A DNA stretch of 64,000 nucleotides from Ulva prolifera (lineage: Eukaryota > Chlorophyta > Ulvophyceae > Ulvales > Ulvaceae): the NCBI GenBank assembly GCA_023078555.1, contig CM041203.1, forward strand, positions 3,949,981 to 4,013,980. The letters run 5' to 3'. Positions 43,776-56,100 of the stretch are shown in pieces. A program made the position numbers and the translations under genes. Numbering within the stretch: the first letter of the stretch is position 1; every line of letters starts with the position of its first letter. The notes under the pieces are model-generated. The model made no database searches, had not been told where the DNA came from, and saw nothing but the letters and a program-made list of their open reading frames with translations.

Positions 43776-44374
43776 TCAGTCCGCCCCTAGACGGCTTCTG
43801 CAGAGCGACACATGAGCCGCTTGGTTGCTAATAGCCGTGCTCAAGTATTCTTATGCGCTGCATAGCTAGAACCCACAAGTCCGAACAAGAACCCACTGGC
43901 AATTGCAAAGTTGGCATTGAGCAGGTCCCATGCATGCATCCCAAAAAAGGGGGGCTACGTGCACCAGATTACCTTCACTACTTTATGCTTTCCATACCGG
44001 GCTACTCTTTGCCATGCGCCTGGCGCTCGAGCTCCAGGGAGCAATGCACGTGCAAGGATCCGCGCTCGGCATTCTGTGAAGCACCTGTAGACGCACTCGC
44101 ATGAACGTAACAGAGACAGACTGTGTATTGGTCAGCTGAAGGCAATGTTATGTGACGTGGTATGTACGCTGCATGATCGCGGCAACGTCTCGGTCCGACA
44201 TTGAAGTGCCAGGTCGCTCCTTCTCAGGCGCTTGGGCTGCGCGGCGATTGATGGAGTAAGGCGAATCGTTGCTGCTACACTGTACAGGGCGTGACATACC
44301 CTGGTGTTACGCATCTGTACGACCCAGCCTGTGCACAGATCTCAGTCCTGCACATTGTGCCAGTTGCAGGACTT
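43776..44374. other. Intergenic region between RAD51B and NUDT14-like gene
   Basis: Divergent spacer holding the RAD51B promoter and, at its right end, the leader of the Nudix gene. No other gene is supported. Confidence 0.45.
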
Positions 44375-45318
44375 ATGAAAGTCATGGCCAAAACGCAGAA
44401 TCTGGCAGCTATCAAAGCGCCTCCCACTCCGGAAAAGATGTATCCACACGGTTTGAAAAGTCTTTCACCACAAGGTAAACGCATGGACGCCATCATACAG
44501 GAGTTGGGGCATGTTCGCATTCAGGACTTCGAGAAATCCCAGTATGTGAAGCCTGAATCCGTATACTACGAGATTGCAGGAACAGAAAGGCGTTGGTGTG
44601 GTTTTGTTGCATTGAAATCTTAGTGCCAGGTAGTCTGCTTTTGTGCGGGTTAGGGCCTGCAAGCTTTCCCGCGCCGTTCCCAGGGTGTAGCAGTGCATCG
44701 TTCTGACTGCTTAGAACAGTCAAGAGTACACTGAACTCCATGTGTCGCAGGCCTTGGTAAAGTGTGACAGTGCACGTTGTCTCTTGCAGGGATGTTGTCG
44801 GCAGCCATGATAGTATTGCTGTGGTGATCTATCACACGGAAATGGAATCACTTTTGCTGGTCAGGCAGTTCAGACCTGCACTGTATGCCACGAAACTCCG
44901 ATCAGCTGCCAAAAGTGAATCATCGTGCGATGTTCCCTTGGCACAAGGCTTCACTTGTGAGCTCTGTGCTGGCTTGGTGGACAAAGACAAGGACATGGAA
45001 GAAATAGTGAAGGAAGAGATCTTGGAGGAATGTGGCTATGACGTTGATGTGAAAACCATCATGCATTTAACAACTTATGCTGCTGGTGTGGGAATCCAGG
45101 GTGCGTTCCAATCCTTGTTCTACACCGAAGTTGATGAAAGCATGAAGATACAGGAGAGCGGCGGACTGGAGGACCATGGGGAGAGAATTGAAGTGCTAGC
45201 ATTGCCTTTGGCGAATGTGGAAGCGTTCGTGACCGATTCAAGTGTAGCCAAAACATCTGGTGCAATGTTTGGCCTGTACTGGGCAAAGTGTCAAGGCCTG
45301 CCCTCCAGGATTCAGTGA
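44375..45318 (+). CDS. Nudix hydrolase, UDP-sugar pyrophosphatase (NUDT14) type
   Basis: Hydrolyses nucleoside-diphosphate sugars (UDP-glucose in the mammalian homolog) to a sugar phosphate and UMP. Exons 44375-44595 and 44790-45318 join in phase 2 (donor GTGTGG, acceptor TTGCAG) to 249 residues. Seen: WDVVGSHDSIAVVIYH and LLVRQFRPALYA matching NUDT14, then the Nudix box beginning GLVDKDKDMEEIVKEE and ending ILEECGYDV. Its REUXEE core carries Lys-Glu in place of Arg-Glu, as in NUDT14 itself. AAGVGIQGAFQSLFYTEV and a GERIEVLALPL strand follow. The extra 40 N-terminal residues before MDAIIQELG have no counterpart in animal NUDT14. An upstream in-frame Met at 44291 would extend it further. Confidence 0.88.
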
Positions 45319-47093
45319 ACGCACCGATGCTGCTAAGCTCACCTGCAGGCCTGTCTTGCAGTCGCCTGCTTCCTTGAAAATTAGCTTGTCAGTATAACTC
45401 TGTTGCCTGTCGTTACATACTGATTGCTCCTGTGAATCCTGTTCGCTACAGTCCAAGTGGAGCGGCTTGCAGCTGAGCACCCACATGGCTGTGGCCCTAG
45501 GACAGGGCTTTCCTGGCAGACATGCGCATAACAGATTCAGTCTCGAGTTGTAAACCTGGTGCACCCATGTAAGCATGCAGCATACAACTTGCGCTCAGTC
45601 TTGCCATACAAGCCCGGTATAGACGGAAGCTGCTTGTCTGACTGACCGGTGATAGGAGATGCAAGGAGTCGCCTTCTGTGTTGTGGAGGGCATCGACCCA
45701 GTGAGAACTACAAGCGGTGCGCGCCTGTGCATGACATGTTGCCCCACTGAATTGGTCAGGACACCCTGTAGCTTGATCAGGTGACACGCCACTTGCCTTC
45801 CATCCAACCCTCCCTCCCCACTCGCCGTGACCCGGCCTGCAGGGCTCTGCTGACACGGATGCATGGGGCCGTGGACTTGTTGCGAGCTGCTGGCAAACAT
45901 GGCCTTGCGCACATCAACACAGCCGCGTACTTTATGTCACGATAACATCAATGTGCGAGCAAGTACAGTTCACAGTCACATGATCGGGGCTGTCCGACCT
46001 CATCAGAAGAGTCTTTCGTGCCTGGCAGCACCAAGAGCTGCATATTGAGTTGCACAGGACTTAGTATCCGCCTGAATCATACTGGTTGATGCACCCGTGC
46101 GATCCAGACCTACACTTCAACTGAGGGACCACTTGTATTTATGCTCTCAGCTGCCTGTGCAAAAAGTCCCTGGCACATCTGGTACCACACAGACCGACCA
46201 AGCTAAAAACTGGAGCGTCAAAGAAGGCTCCGGCCAGTCATCCCAATATCTATAACACTGCCTGTTGTTTGCACATATCTTGAGATAGAAAGTCTCATCC
46301 GGGAACCTTGCCGGATCTCCATATTGATCAGTCCCAGCACTATCATGGTGACACATTCACCTGTCAGGGTGGGTGTGATGCCACAGGGCTGCGGTTTTCA
46401 GTGCAAAGAAGAATGGCACATGCCAAGAGGGATATCTGTCGGAGGGCTCATCACAGACATGCATAGCCGAACTGGCAAAAGGGATGCCTTTCAATTACAC
46501 ACAAGACCAGCCGAGTCAGTCCCCCGAAAATCTGCTGCAAGTATAGTGACTTGATACCGCTGCAAATTGGAGCAAAGGCTTGAGCATACACCTGTTCAGG
46601 TGTGCAACACACGTGCCGTAGTGGCTTTGGGGCACTCTTGCACACATCGCCAAGCCGTGCTCACCAAACCCCGGGGTGTGTCGGCGCACTCTGTCTTGTT
46701 GTAGAACTGCGAGGAGGTGCGATACCACTGCGGACGATGTTCGTACTCTCTTACAAGGGTCACTGCTTGCCGTTCCAAAAAACGTACTTCAGGAGGGGCA
46801 TGTCCGCGGTGCCACCAGGAACTCACAGGGGAGTCGCGTCAAACTGCTACGGCCTTCACATGATCCTAAGCACACTGTCGCTTTGTCCCCCACGAGAACA
46901 GGCAGCACAAACTGCCGTCCTGTTGAGCATACTGGTTCGCTCGCCGTACTGTATTTGAAAGGCGAAGCTTTCGACAACGTGTGCACGCGCTGTTTCACAG
47001 CCTGTCGTCGCGTTTGAGATCGTCACACTGATCGCAGCTTAGGCTCACCTGACTGCATTTTCATGCCATTAGAGAGCATATGCGCCACAATCG
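45319..47093. other. 1.8-kb stretch without recognised gene
   Basis: Open frames on both strands at 45497-45912 and 46602-47017 have no family features, and I found no phase-consistent exon chain. It contains the 3' flank of the Nudix gene and the promoter of RAD54B. Confidence 0.35.
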
Positions 47094-50000
47094 ATGAGGA
47101 AGTCATTCTGTGTCCCACGAAAACGTAATGTGCCAGATCAGCCCCTGCCTGGAGCAGTGCATCAGAACGAAAATGTATGCCCACGCCAGGCGCCCATCAA
47201 AAATTCAAGATTGCTACCCGCTAATGATGATCACCTGCGGATGTCAAATTCGCAGAAGCCTGCCGCTTGCGGTGACAAGGGATTCAAGGCGTTGTACACA
47301 CAGCGTTCAAACAAACGCCGCAAAAATAAGGCGTGGTCAGGTGAGAACCAAACATCAGTATGCCGCGACTTGCATTGCTTCCTGCGCAATTCAACGGGCG
47401 CGACCAGCACCGCCGTGTGCACAGATGGGTTCCTCTTGCTTCGACAAGTCGAGAGTCGATTTCAAATTCAGCTGTTCAGCAGCGAAGGCAAGGTCACTTA
47501 CAAGGGCGCGTGGAAAGACGATGTGCAAGCAGAAGATGTCTTCCAGGTTCTCTCCAATGCATGCAGCCACGGCGTCACCTCCCTCACCTCCTGCCTTGAT
47601 GATCAGCCGACTACCATGTGTTCACATCTTGCAGGCAGGAAACTGGGACATCGAAATCTGCGATGAGATTTCGCCATCAAGCATTACGAACGGATCCTGC
47701 TACGTGAATGCTGCTGTAGCACCTCAACCTGTTCGGGCCGTCGCTCCCATGGTCCGATTGAAGGCTAAGGATGCATCGACCGCAGGCAAGCTGGCAGCTC
47801 CGAGGGCAACAATGCCAGCACGGCAACAAGAAGGGGAGCTAGTACTCCAAGACGCAAGCGAGACTGGCGCACGCCGAGTTGTTGTAGACGCGTTCCTAGC
47901 TCGAAAGCTGCGTAAACACCAGGAAGACGGCGTCCGCTTCCTGTACAAGGCATGCCTGTGCCACTCTGTGGTGCACTTGCGTTCACACACAACGTTTCCG
48001 TTCAGTGTTGCCATCTCCAGCCTTTCATGTGCAAGCTCCATCCAGGTCGTCTATTATTCAGCATGAAACAGGCCGTTTTTGGTACCCTATACCGCTCTGA
48101 GTCTCCGCTCTGCTGTGACAGTGTTGCGCCGACCCAGTTTCCAAGCCGGCATGCCCGAGTTCACTTGCATGCATGTGAGATCGCACCTGCATGCACGTGC
48201 AGGCACTCAGTGGGAATGTGGAGGTGTCTGATGAGGACCAGGGCAGTGGGCAATGCGAGGCGAGGCACAGTGGCTGCATCCTTGCGGACGAGATGGGCCT
48301 CGGCAAGACAGTGCAGGTCCTGGCGGCAAGCTGGGCGATGATGTGCATGGGCGGCCCCTCCGGGCGGCCCCTCGTCCGCAAGATGCTTGTTGTGGCACCA
48401 TCCAGGTGCGTAAGCCCCCGCGTCGCAGCCATGCGGTCCGCTCCGTGCAACATGGTTCGCCAGGATGCACCTGGTCCTTGTGGCAGCTTGACTCGGGCGC
48501 GGCAAGCCTGTGGCATGTCTATGACACCGCGGATCCCTAGGCCTAGCCGGTTTTGCTGACGTTGCTGACGATCTACGGTGCAGTGGACATGCCACGGACG
48601 TGCCACATTTGTCAAATCAGAGCAGGAGCACCAGGCTGTGTGTGTCTCTGTGTGTCTCTGTGTCTGTGTGCTGTGTGCTGTGTTGCCCGCAGGGCATGGT
48701 GTCTGACTGCTGGTGATGCACTGCAGTGTGATCAAGAACTGGGGTCAAGAGATTAAAAAGTGGCTTGGCATGGAACGAGCGGCGTATCTAGTGCTCCTGC
48801 CTGGCAAAGAAGCCGCCAGCCAGGTGCACTACTGCGTGATGCACACAGGTGGTTCAGCTGACTCCGCAAATGGATGGCTACAACGGCCCACCCATCACAT
48901 TTATGCAGGTGACAGCATTCAGGACGGGTGTGAAGTGGCGCATCCTCATCGCGTCATATGAAAACATCCGCACGCACTGCGCGCTACTGAAGCGTGCAGT
49001 GGACCTGCTCATCTGCGACGAAGGCCACCGCCTGAAGTCAAAGAACCTCAACTCGACGATGAAGGCACTGCTGGACCTCAAGTGTCCACGCCGCGCCATC
49101 CTGACAGGCACTCCAGTCCAGAACAACCTCTCAGAGTGTGCTGCACTAGCACTGTTGAGCCTGTGCTGTGCCGAACTGCCATAGAACCCCTCTCATGCGA
49201 CCCTCGCCTCTGCATGAAAGGCAGCTTGCTATGCACTCAGCACCGCTCCGGCGCATCGCTCACCGCAACGGGACAGACCCAGCTGTTCTCTGTACCACTT
49301 GAACCTTACGCCCTTGGCACCCTGAACAGCTCCTTGCGGCACAATGCGAGCCCAGCATATCCATGGCGGCTTCTGCAGGTTCTATGCGATGATGTCGTTC
49401 GTGAATCCGGGCCTTCTCGGTTCCCCAGCCGTGTTCCAGCGCGTCTTTGTGGGCCCGATCGAGGCCTCGCAGGACGCGACGGCGTCGCCAGAGCAGGCTG
49501 AAGTTGGTGCCGCCAGGGCCACCGAATTGCAGCGCCGCATCGCGCCGTTCATCTTGCGCCGCACAGCCGCCATCAACGAGCGCTACCTGCCGACCTGCAC
49601 CACTGTCGTAGTCTTCTGCCGGCCAACTGCAGCACAGCTGGCTGCGTACCGCCTGGAACTGTACGGCGATGCGGACAGCCGCTGCCGGGGGGATCCGCTG
49701 GCGCTGCGGCGGCTGATGGGAGCCTCCGGGGTTGAGAGCGCTCAGGCGCTGTCTGTCATCTCACGCCTGCGCCAGATCTGCAACCATGCGGCCTTTGCCA
49801 CTGCGTCGCCAGAGGTACGCCATGATCTGCTTCGCCCTCCTGCCCCTGTGCCTGACTGCGATCTGAAGGCGCATGTGATGATGGACAGAAGCTTCGGGGC
49901 TGCTGCTGCTATCGCGGGGGTGGGGGGAAGAGCGCTCGATTCAATCGTGCGTCATCCTGTCGCCACAAGTTGTTGCAGCGAGCGTGTGCAGGCCTTGGAT

Positions 50001-51925
50001 AGTTCCAGGCGGCACATGCAAGGGCATAGGGTTCATGCAGGACCCTGACGGTGCAGCTGTTCTGCACAATGGCAAGGTCGATGCCGGCCGCGTCGCGGAG
50101 CAGTCGTGCAAGCTGCATGCGCTTAGGTGCATGGTCGAAACGGCCAGTGCCTTGGGGGAGCGCGTGGTCTGTGTTTCTACCAGCACCCGCATGCTAGATG
50201 CTGCACAGGCCGTGTGCGAGCACATTGGCGCTGTGTGCGCCCGCATCGATGGCAGCACTGCGCCGGCGGTCAGGCAAGACCGCGTTGATGCCTTCAATAG
50301 CCCCAACAGCAGCACCAAGGTCTGGTCATTCGCCGTTCACCTGCACTTCGAAGCGCTCAATCAATTGCAATGATCTTGCACCGCAGCTCCATGTACCCTG
50401 GCAGCCTGCAATGGTCCTGCTCCTCAGATCTGACCGGCCAGAAAGTACCATTCTGTGTAGGTTTTCCTGCTTTCAACAAGAGCTGGCGGTGCTGGGTTGA
50501 ACCTGATAGGTGGCAGCCGCTTGGTGCGCCCCACTGCGACTCCCTGATAGTGATAGTATACAATCGGCATCTGCGCCCAGAACAACATGTACTGGGAACT
50601 TGATAGTGTAGACTGCCGCAGCTTCCGCTGCAATCGATCGTGTTTGCAGGTGCTCCTAGACTCAGACTGGAACCCTGCCATGGTGCGACTCGGCCGCACG
50701 GAACTGTCTAGTGCGTGTGTGTGCGTGTTTGTTGGTGTGGCGGCATACCAAGAACATGCTTGCAAGCGACATGGTCCTGTGGATTGCAGGACCAACAGGC
50801 AATGGCGAGAATATGGCGTGACGGTCAAAAGAAACCGTGCGCTTCCATGACAAGCAAAGGCCATCCGATTTCATGATATTTCTGATATCTGCTGCAGCGG
50901 CTGTTTGTGAACGCACTGAGTCACGCCGTGGGCTGCTCCCCAATGACTGCAGAGTTGACAAAACTGTGTGAGAATGGCGTGAGCTCCGGCACTTCGCCCC
51001 GGTGGTCATCTGTGCCAGACAGTGCAAGAAGGCCGCCATTGCAGCATCTGAGATGGCACGGGGCTTTGCAATCCGGTGCCCTTGCCGCAGCGCCTACAAC
51101 TGAAATCCCTTGTCTTACAAGAACACAGTTGGAGATGCTGATGGCACTGCAGGAACCCCATGGGACCACGGGATGACATGTTTGGTGCACCCTTCGTGTA
51201 CCAAACAGCCCGCCTTGTGTGTAGCCGAAGCCATTTCTGACTATGCGCGAAGTCAAGTAGGTGCAGAAAAGGTGTCGCTTTGCAGGTGCTTCATCTACCG
51301 CATGCTGGCGACTGGCCTCATTGACGAGAAGGTGTTTCAGCGGCAGCTCTACAAAGGCGGCCTGTCAGGCGTCGTGGGGGACTGCAGCGGCGCCGAGCGG
51401 CCGGCACCGAGCAAAGCCGCAAGCAAGCAGGCGCGAGGCTTCTCCAAGGAGGAGCTGCGAAAGCTGTTCTCAATGAACGAGGACACGGAGTGCGACACGC
51501 GGGACACACTTTCCGCTGCAAACGACGGTGGCATGTGCACATGGACTGACGCGCGGGCGTCCCTCAATGATCCGGTGCTTCAGGCTGCCGTGGATGGATC
51601 GCGCATCTCGTTTGCTTGGCTGGAAAGCGCACGGGGTGAGGGTGCAGATGCCATTATGCCGTCTGTAGGCTGCACAGAGCTACACGCAGGCGACGCTAGT
51701 GGCCAGGAGGCTGAGCCACGGGGTGCGGCGAAAGCGGATCGAGTGGACGATGCTGCAGCCGGTGGCTGTATGGCAAACAGCGGCAGTGATTCTGACGACT
51801 GGGGCACACATGAGGGTGGGTCAGTGGCCACTGGGGACTTGGCTCAGGCGATGGACCTGTGTGATAGTGATGCCGATGATGCTGCCGCTGCACAGGCTCC
51901 AGCTCGAGTGCTTGTTTCAGATTGA
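47094..51925 (+). CDS. RAD54B: DNA repair/recombination ATPase RAD54B (RDH54-like)
   Basis: SNF2-family dsDNA translocase acting with RAD51/DMC1 in homologous recombination. Twelve exons: 47094-47340, 47425-47546, 47635-47949, 48203-48405, 48727-48823, 48909-49135, 49379-49814, 50041-50319, 50461-50523, 50650-50682, 50790-50836 and 51286-51925. They join in frame to 902 residues (human about 910). Seen: N-terminal DUF2439-like ALYTQRSNKRRKNKAWS, LRKHQEDGVRFLY, Walker A DEMGLGKT, VIKNWGQEIKKWLG, DEGHRLK, LTGTPVQNNLSE, MMSFVNPGLLGS, FILRRT, RLRQICNH, STRAGGAGLNLIG, LLDSDWNPAM, QQAMARIWRDGQKK, and KVFQRQLYKGGLSG with LFSMNEDTECDT, specific to RAD54B. Exon 10 is 33 nt. Intron 3 would use a GC donor (AAG/GCATGC). 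The last 170 residues are acidic and low-complexity. Confidence 0.93.
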
Positions 51926-52287
51926 CGCTTGTCAGTCACAAGGACAGCTGGCATTGCCAGTCAGAAGTACGGCAGACATTATTGCTTTACGGGGAATGCG
52001 CAGGGGAGGCTGCATGTGCATGTTTGCTGATACTGTGATTGCAACATTGAATTGAGTGTCACGTCAAGCATGGTGAAAGTGATGATCGGGTCTGATGGCG
52101 GATATCGACTGGCAGCACTTCTACATTACACACACATGGAGTACATGTCAAGAAGTGGTCAACGCCAGTCTCACAATTCAAGGGCATTTAAACTGCCGTG
52201 TGTAGTCAGTTGAATTCGTTTCGACGACGACCGCCGCTTTGCTGCTGCAGGCACATGGGCCAAGGGCTTCAACACGCATTTTGATGG
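51926..52287. other. RAD54B 3' flank
   Basis: Three-prime untranslated and convergent spacer sequence between RAD54B and the small minus-strand membrane protein gene. No gene seen. Confidence 0.5.
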
Positions 52288-52461
52288 CTAGTCCTCATGC
52301 TCCACAGCCTCTTCCACATCTTCGTCTCTAAATAAACGATATCCTCCAGTCGTGAACTTGATGCAGTTGTAGCCTACATATACCAGCAACAACGCCAGCA
52401 CAAACAGTATTACAAGCTGTTCAATGCGATCTTCAGGTTCCAGCTCTCCGCCATCCTCCAT
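52288..52461 (-). CDS. Small single-span membrane protein (57 aa)
   Basis: A complete minus-strand ORF below the usual size cut-off. Starting at 52461 it encodes an acidic N-terminus (MEDGGELEPEDRIEQ), one clear hydrophobic span (LVILFVLALLLVYVGY, about residues 16-31), then NCIKFTTGGYRLF and an acidic tail (RDEDVEEAVEHED) to TAG at 52288. The layout of acidic ends around one helix, with a basic/aromatic patch just after it, is typical of small integral membrane proteins of the ER or mitochondria. I cannot name a family. It is a single exon. Codon choice and the orderly amphipathic layout argue against chance. Confidence 0.6.
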   Translation of the reverse strand: MEDGGELEPEDRIEQLVILFVLALLLVYVGYNCIKFTTGGYRLFRDEDVEEAVEHED

Positions 52462-53119
52462 GGCGCCGAAACAACAATGTAGTACCGTGAGAAAGATGGT
52501 TTAAGCCAGTTCATCTGCACGCTCCCGATGACTCCACACAGGTACGCCGGAGTTCAGGGCTGCTGTCGTCAGTGCACCGTCGGCAAGGGAGCACCAGTGA
52601 GAACGGTGGACGGCCCAGCGAAACTGATTTCTTTTAACACTGCGTGACATATGCTTCTGTACTCTCATTCAACATAAGGGATAGCTTGCGTCCCCGCAAG
52701 CTCCCTGCCTAGTGTCCAGCGTCGCACAAACTGATTAGACCTGTGGCCACCTGGAAAATACCTGTTTGGGTGCGTTGCGACAATTTGAGCACACTACAGC
52801 TCCTGTGAACCTTTATTTTTTTTGGTCCAGTTTTACAGGTACCTCTCTCTTCCGAGTGAGCCAAGGCGCTGTGATTTGTGCCGTGGCCTGTCTTCTGTGA
52901 AGTCACATCTTGCATCTGCACGCGTTCGTGCGTGCGTCCTCTGGTGACGGCGGTGCTAAATTATTAACATGGTACACATGCACCGGACACACGCAACGTT
53001 TTGCTACCCTGTGCTACATCACAGATCTGTCAGACGTGCCAAAAACCGCCTCCTCGCCGCCGGCGTCCGGGGCACATGCTGGAGAAAGCAGACCAGAGCC
53101 CTGAGCGTCAGTATAGAAA
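52462..53119. other. Intergenic region
   Basis: Promoter side of the small membrane protein gene and 3' flank of the GEMIN5-like gene. An open frame at 52709-52921 (minus) has no recognisable features. Confidence 0.4.
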
Positions 53120-56100
53120 TTACACAACAGGATGGCTAGACAGTGCATGCTTCCATGAGCTCAACACCAAATCTTCACCACCACCATCATGACCCACAGC
53201 ATCGGCTGTGGCAACCACCGGCATCGAGCCACCAACAGCCAACCCAGATACGTCCTTCTCACCTCTCTCCTCCCCAGTCTCAAGCAGCTCTTGCCCGTAA
53301 ATTATGTCATGCTCTGAACCGTTCCCATGCAACACCACGGCCTCACCGGCGCCACCGCCCATGGCCTCCTGCCGAAACCGCGCCCAGTCTTGCGGCCCAA
53401 ACTCCTGCAGCACCTGCTGATACGATACCACCTCCTCATACGACAACCCCTCAGCCACATGCATGCCACCCCTGCGCCCCGACCGCTTTCGGCCCTTCCC
53501 AGCCTTACTTGGACTCCTGAAAGCAGGCTCCGCAGATGCATGGCCGGCATGCACACTGCCGTCCAGACCATTTGTTGAAGACCCCTCGTCCATGTCTGGA
53601 CCGGCTACAGCTGCGGAGCCTCCGCCCAGATCGCTGTGCAACTCCAGGAGCGCATGTGCTGACACACTCACAGTCGGCGGGCCTGCCCTCACTTCAACGA
53701 ACCCTGGCTGCCCTTCCACATTCTCCTTCTGCCACACCCCTTCCACCTTCTCGGCTGCTTCCTCCGGCTCGAATTCTTCCGGCTGATGGTCAGATTCCAC
53801 CGTCTCGGCACCGTTCTCCGCAGCGGTGTCCACGAATTCGTCGATTGCAGCCACCCATGGAACCCGGCCCGCCGCCTGTTCCACATTCAACTCGCTGTCT
53901 GCCGGCGGAGAGCTGCGCCACCCCTGCAGTCTGCGCAGCTGCTCCGAGAGCCACGTCCGCCAATCAGCCTGCATCACATGTGTGTCTGGCGCGCTTGCAG
54001 CGCCGGACATGCGGGCCAAGGCACCATCCACCAGCATTCCGGCGACTCGATGGACTGCGGCCAGCTGGCAAGCGCCGTGCTGCGGTGCCCCTGTGATTGC
54101 CAGCGGCCGTAGCAGCCGCCGAAGCGTCTCCCGCAGCACACCAAGCACGGCGGGCTGCAGGGGCGCTCCCACCACGTGGTGGCTCACCCGCAGGCATCCG
54201 CGCACGCTCTGCCCGATTGCTTGCGCAAACGCAGTAAATACTGGCTCCATGTCTGCGAGCGACACCGACTCGGCCGCGGCGTCTGCATTCCCAGATGCGC
54301 ACAGCAAAGGAGAAACATGCAGACCGCATGGGAATCCATGTGCATTGGTATGCGCCGCGTGCATGAATGCAGCTCCACCCGCACAGCCATCGACCTGCTT
54401 TGCAAGATCGATCGCCAGGGCCATCACGTCCTGCACGCTAGGCGCGGCATCCCCTCCAACTTCCACAGCGTGCACCGCAGCACGGCTGTTTGCGGCAAGT
54501 CCCAGCAACTCGATGTGCCGCTGCGACGCAACAGCCGCAGCACGGACAGCATGTTCTAGTGTCACTACGGGCCCCCTGCTGGACGACCGCAGCACCGCCA
54601 GCAGCCAAGCCTCCAGAAGAGCGCCCACGGTGCCCACGGCCGCCGCCACAGCCGCCGTGCCGACGTTGTGCGCAAGGGCCTGCTGCACGCCTGCCAGCTG
54701 CTCGGCAGCCGCCTGCGCCTGCAAAGCCGCTCGCGCCGCCAGCTCCGCAGCCAGATCTGCCTCCCCTGCGGCCTCCGCAATCCCGCTGGCATGCATGAGC
54801 TGCTGGTGCCCCTCCCCGGAGGCCAGCACCACCCCCAGCGCCTGGCCAAGGCCCCCGGCTGCAGCCATGACCTCCCCGCGCCAACGGGTCGCTGCGGCTC
54901 CACCCCCGGAATGCAGCAGCTGCGCTGCAAGCTGCTCGCGCAGGCTCCTTAGCAGTGCCGCGGCAGGGGGCAGGTGCCGTTCTGCTACCGCAATGGCCTC
55001 CAGCAGCAGCCCACTGCGTTGGTATGCATGCACAGCGCCTTCAAAGTCCCGCGCGCTGCACAGGTACGCTGCCGCGAGGTGGATGTCGCCGCACGCCTCC
55101 AGCCGCGCAGCGTGGAGTCCTACGACGGCGCGCCACACGTTCGGGCCAGCTGCCGCCGACATTGCGACGAAATCCGCGTTCAGCGCGTCGGCTGCAATCA
55201 CAACGTCCAGCGCCGCAGGCACGTCATCGTGCAGCAGCAGGTACAGGGCGGTGCGATGAGCCGCGCTGATGGCTGCTAGCCGTGCGCTCCCTGCCGCCTT
55301 GCCTCCGTCGTTGCTACTGCCTCGCATGCTGTGCTGTGATGCTGCGTCTAACACCTCGGCAGCACGAGTGCTGCTACAGTTGGCCCCAGGAAGACCAGTG
55401 GAGTGGCTACCGGGGGCGTCGTTGAGCGTCTGTAACCGCTCATCTACGTATGAACTCATCAAGGCCGCTGTGCCAAGGGCCGTTGCACGTGGCCGGTGCC
55501 TCGAAGTATCACTTGCACGGACCCCAGCATACCGGGAGATTGTGTGAGCTGCACCCTGAGCGACGCGCACCGCTGCCTTTGGGATGTCACTGCCATGTGT
55601 ACATCCGGACGCAGCGCCTGCCTTGCCATCACCGCTGCCACTGGTAGGCACTGCTGTCGCCGAGTCCACTGGTGCTGCCGCTGCTGCTGGGAGCTGTAAC
55701 GAATCAAGCTCCGGGCTGGCAAGTGCATGCTTCCCCCCAGCTCCAGGGCCCTCCACATGTCCCACTGGAGCGCCTGCCGCCTCCTCGCAGCCCGAGCCGA
55801 GTGTCTCATGCATGCGCGACACAGAAGGCGCAGACGCCGTGGCCTCCTGAGCCGCAGCTGCGACGCCCGTAGTTGGCCCTGCGCTGGATGCAGGCGCCTC
55901 AGCCTGGCGCAGCACTGCAATCGGTGCTGCAGATGCCGTCATCGTCGCAGGCACGGAGGCGCGCCCCGCTGCCATGCTGCACGCTGTGCTGCCACCTTGC
56001 GATAGACCCTCATCCCTACGATCTCGCTCTCCGCGATCCATCACCACTGGAGGCTCTGCTGCCTCTCGGCTGGCATCGGCCACACCACTCTGGCACTCTG

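Noticed and set aside
45497..45912. Minus-strand open frames in the gap after the Nudix gene
   Set aside because: Two frames overlap out of register, neither with recognisable domains or splice support.
51110..51285. Extending the last RAD54B exon upstream to 51110
   Set aside because: The frame is open but the conserved SNF2 sequence resumes exactly at 51286 after a TTTGCAG acceptor, in phase with the previous exon.
53826..55259. 477-codon plus-strand frame opposite the GEMIN5-like last exon
   Set aside because: Ser/Ala/Thr/Pro low-complexity antisense of a strongly biased exon. The minus strand carries WD40 and TPR signatures.
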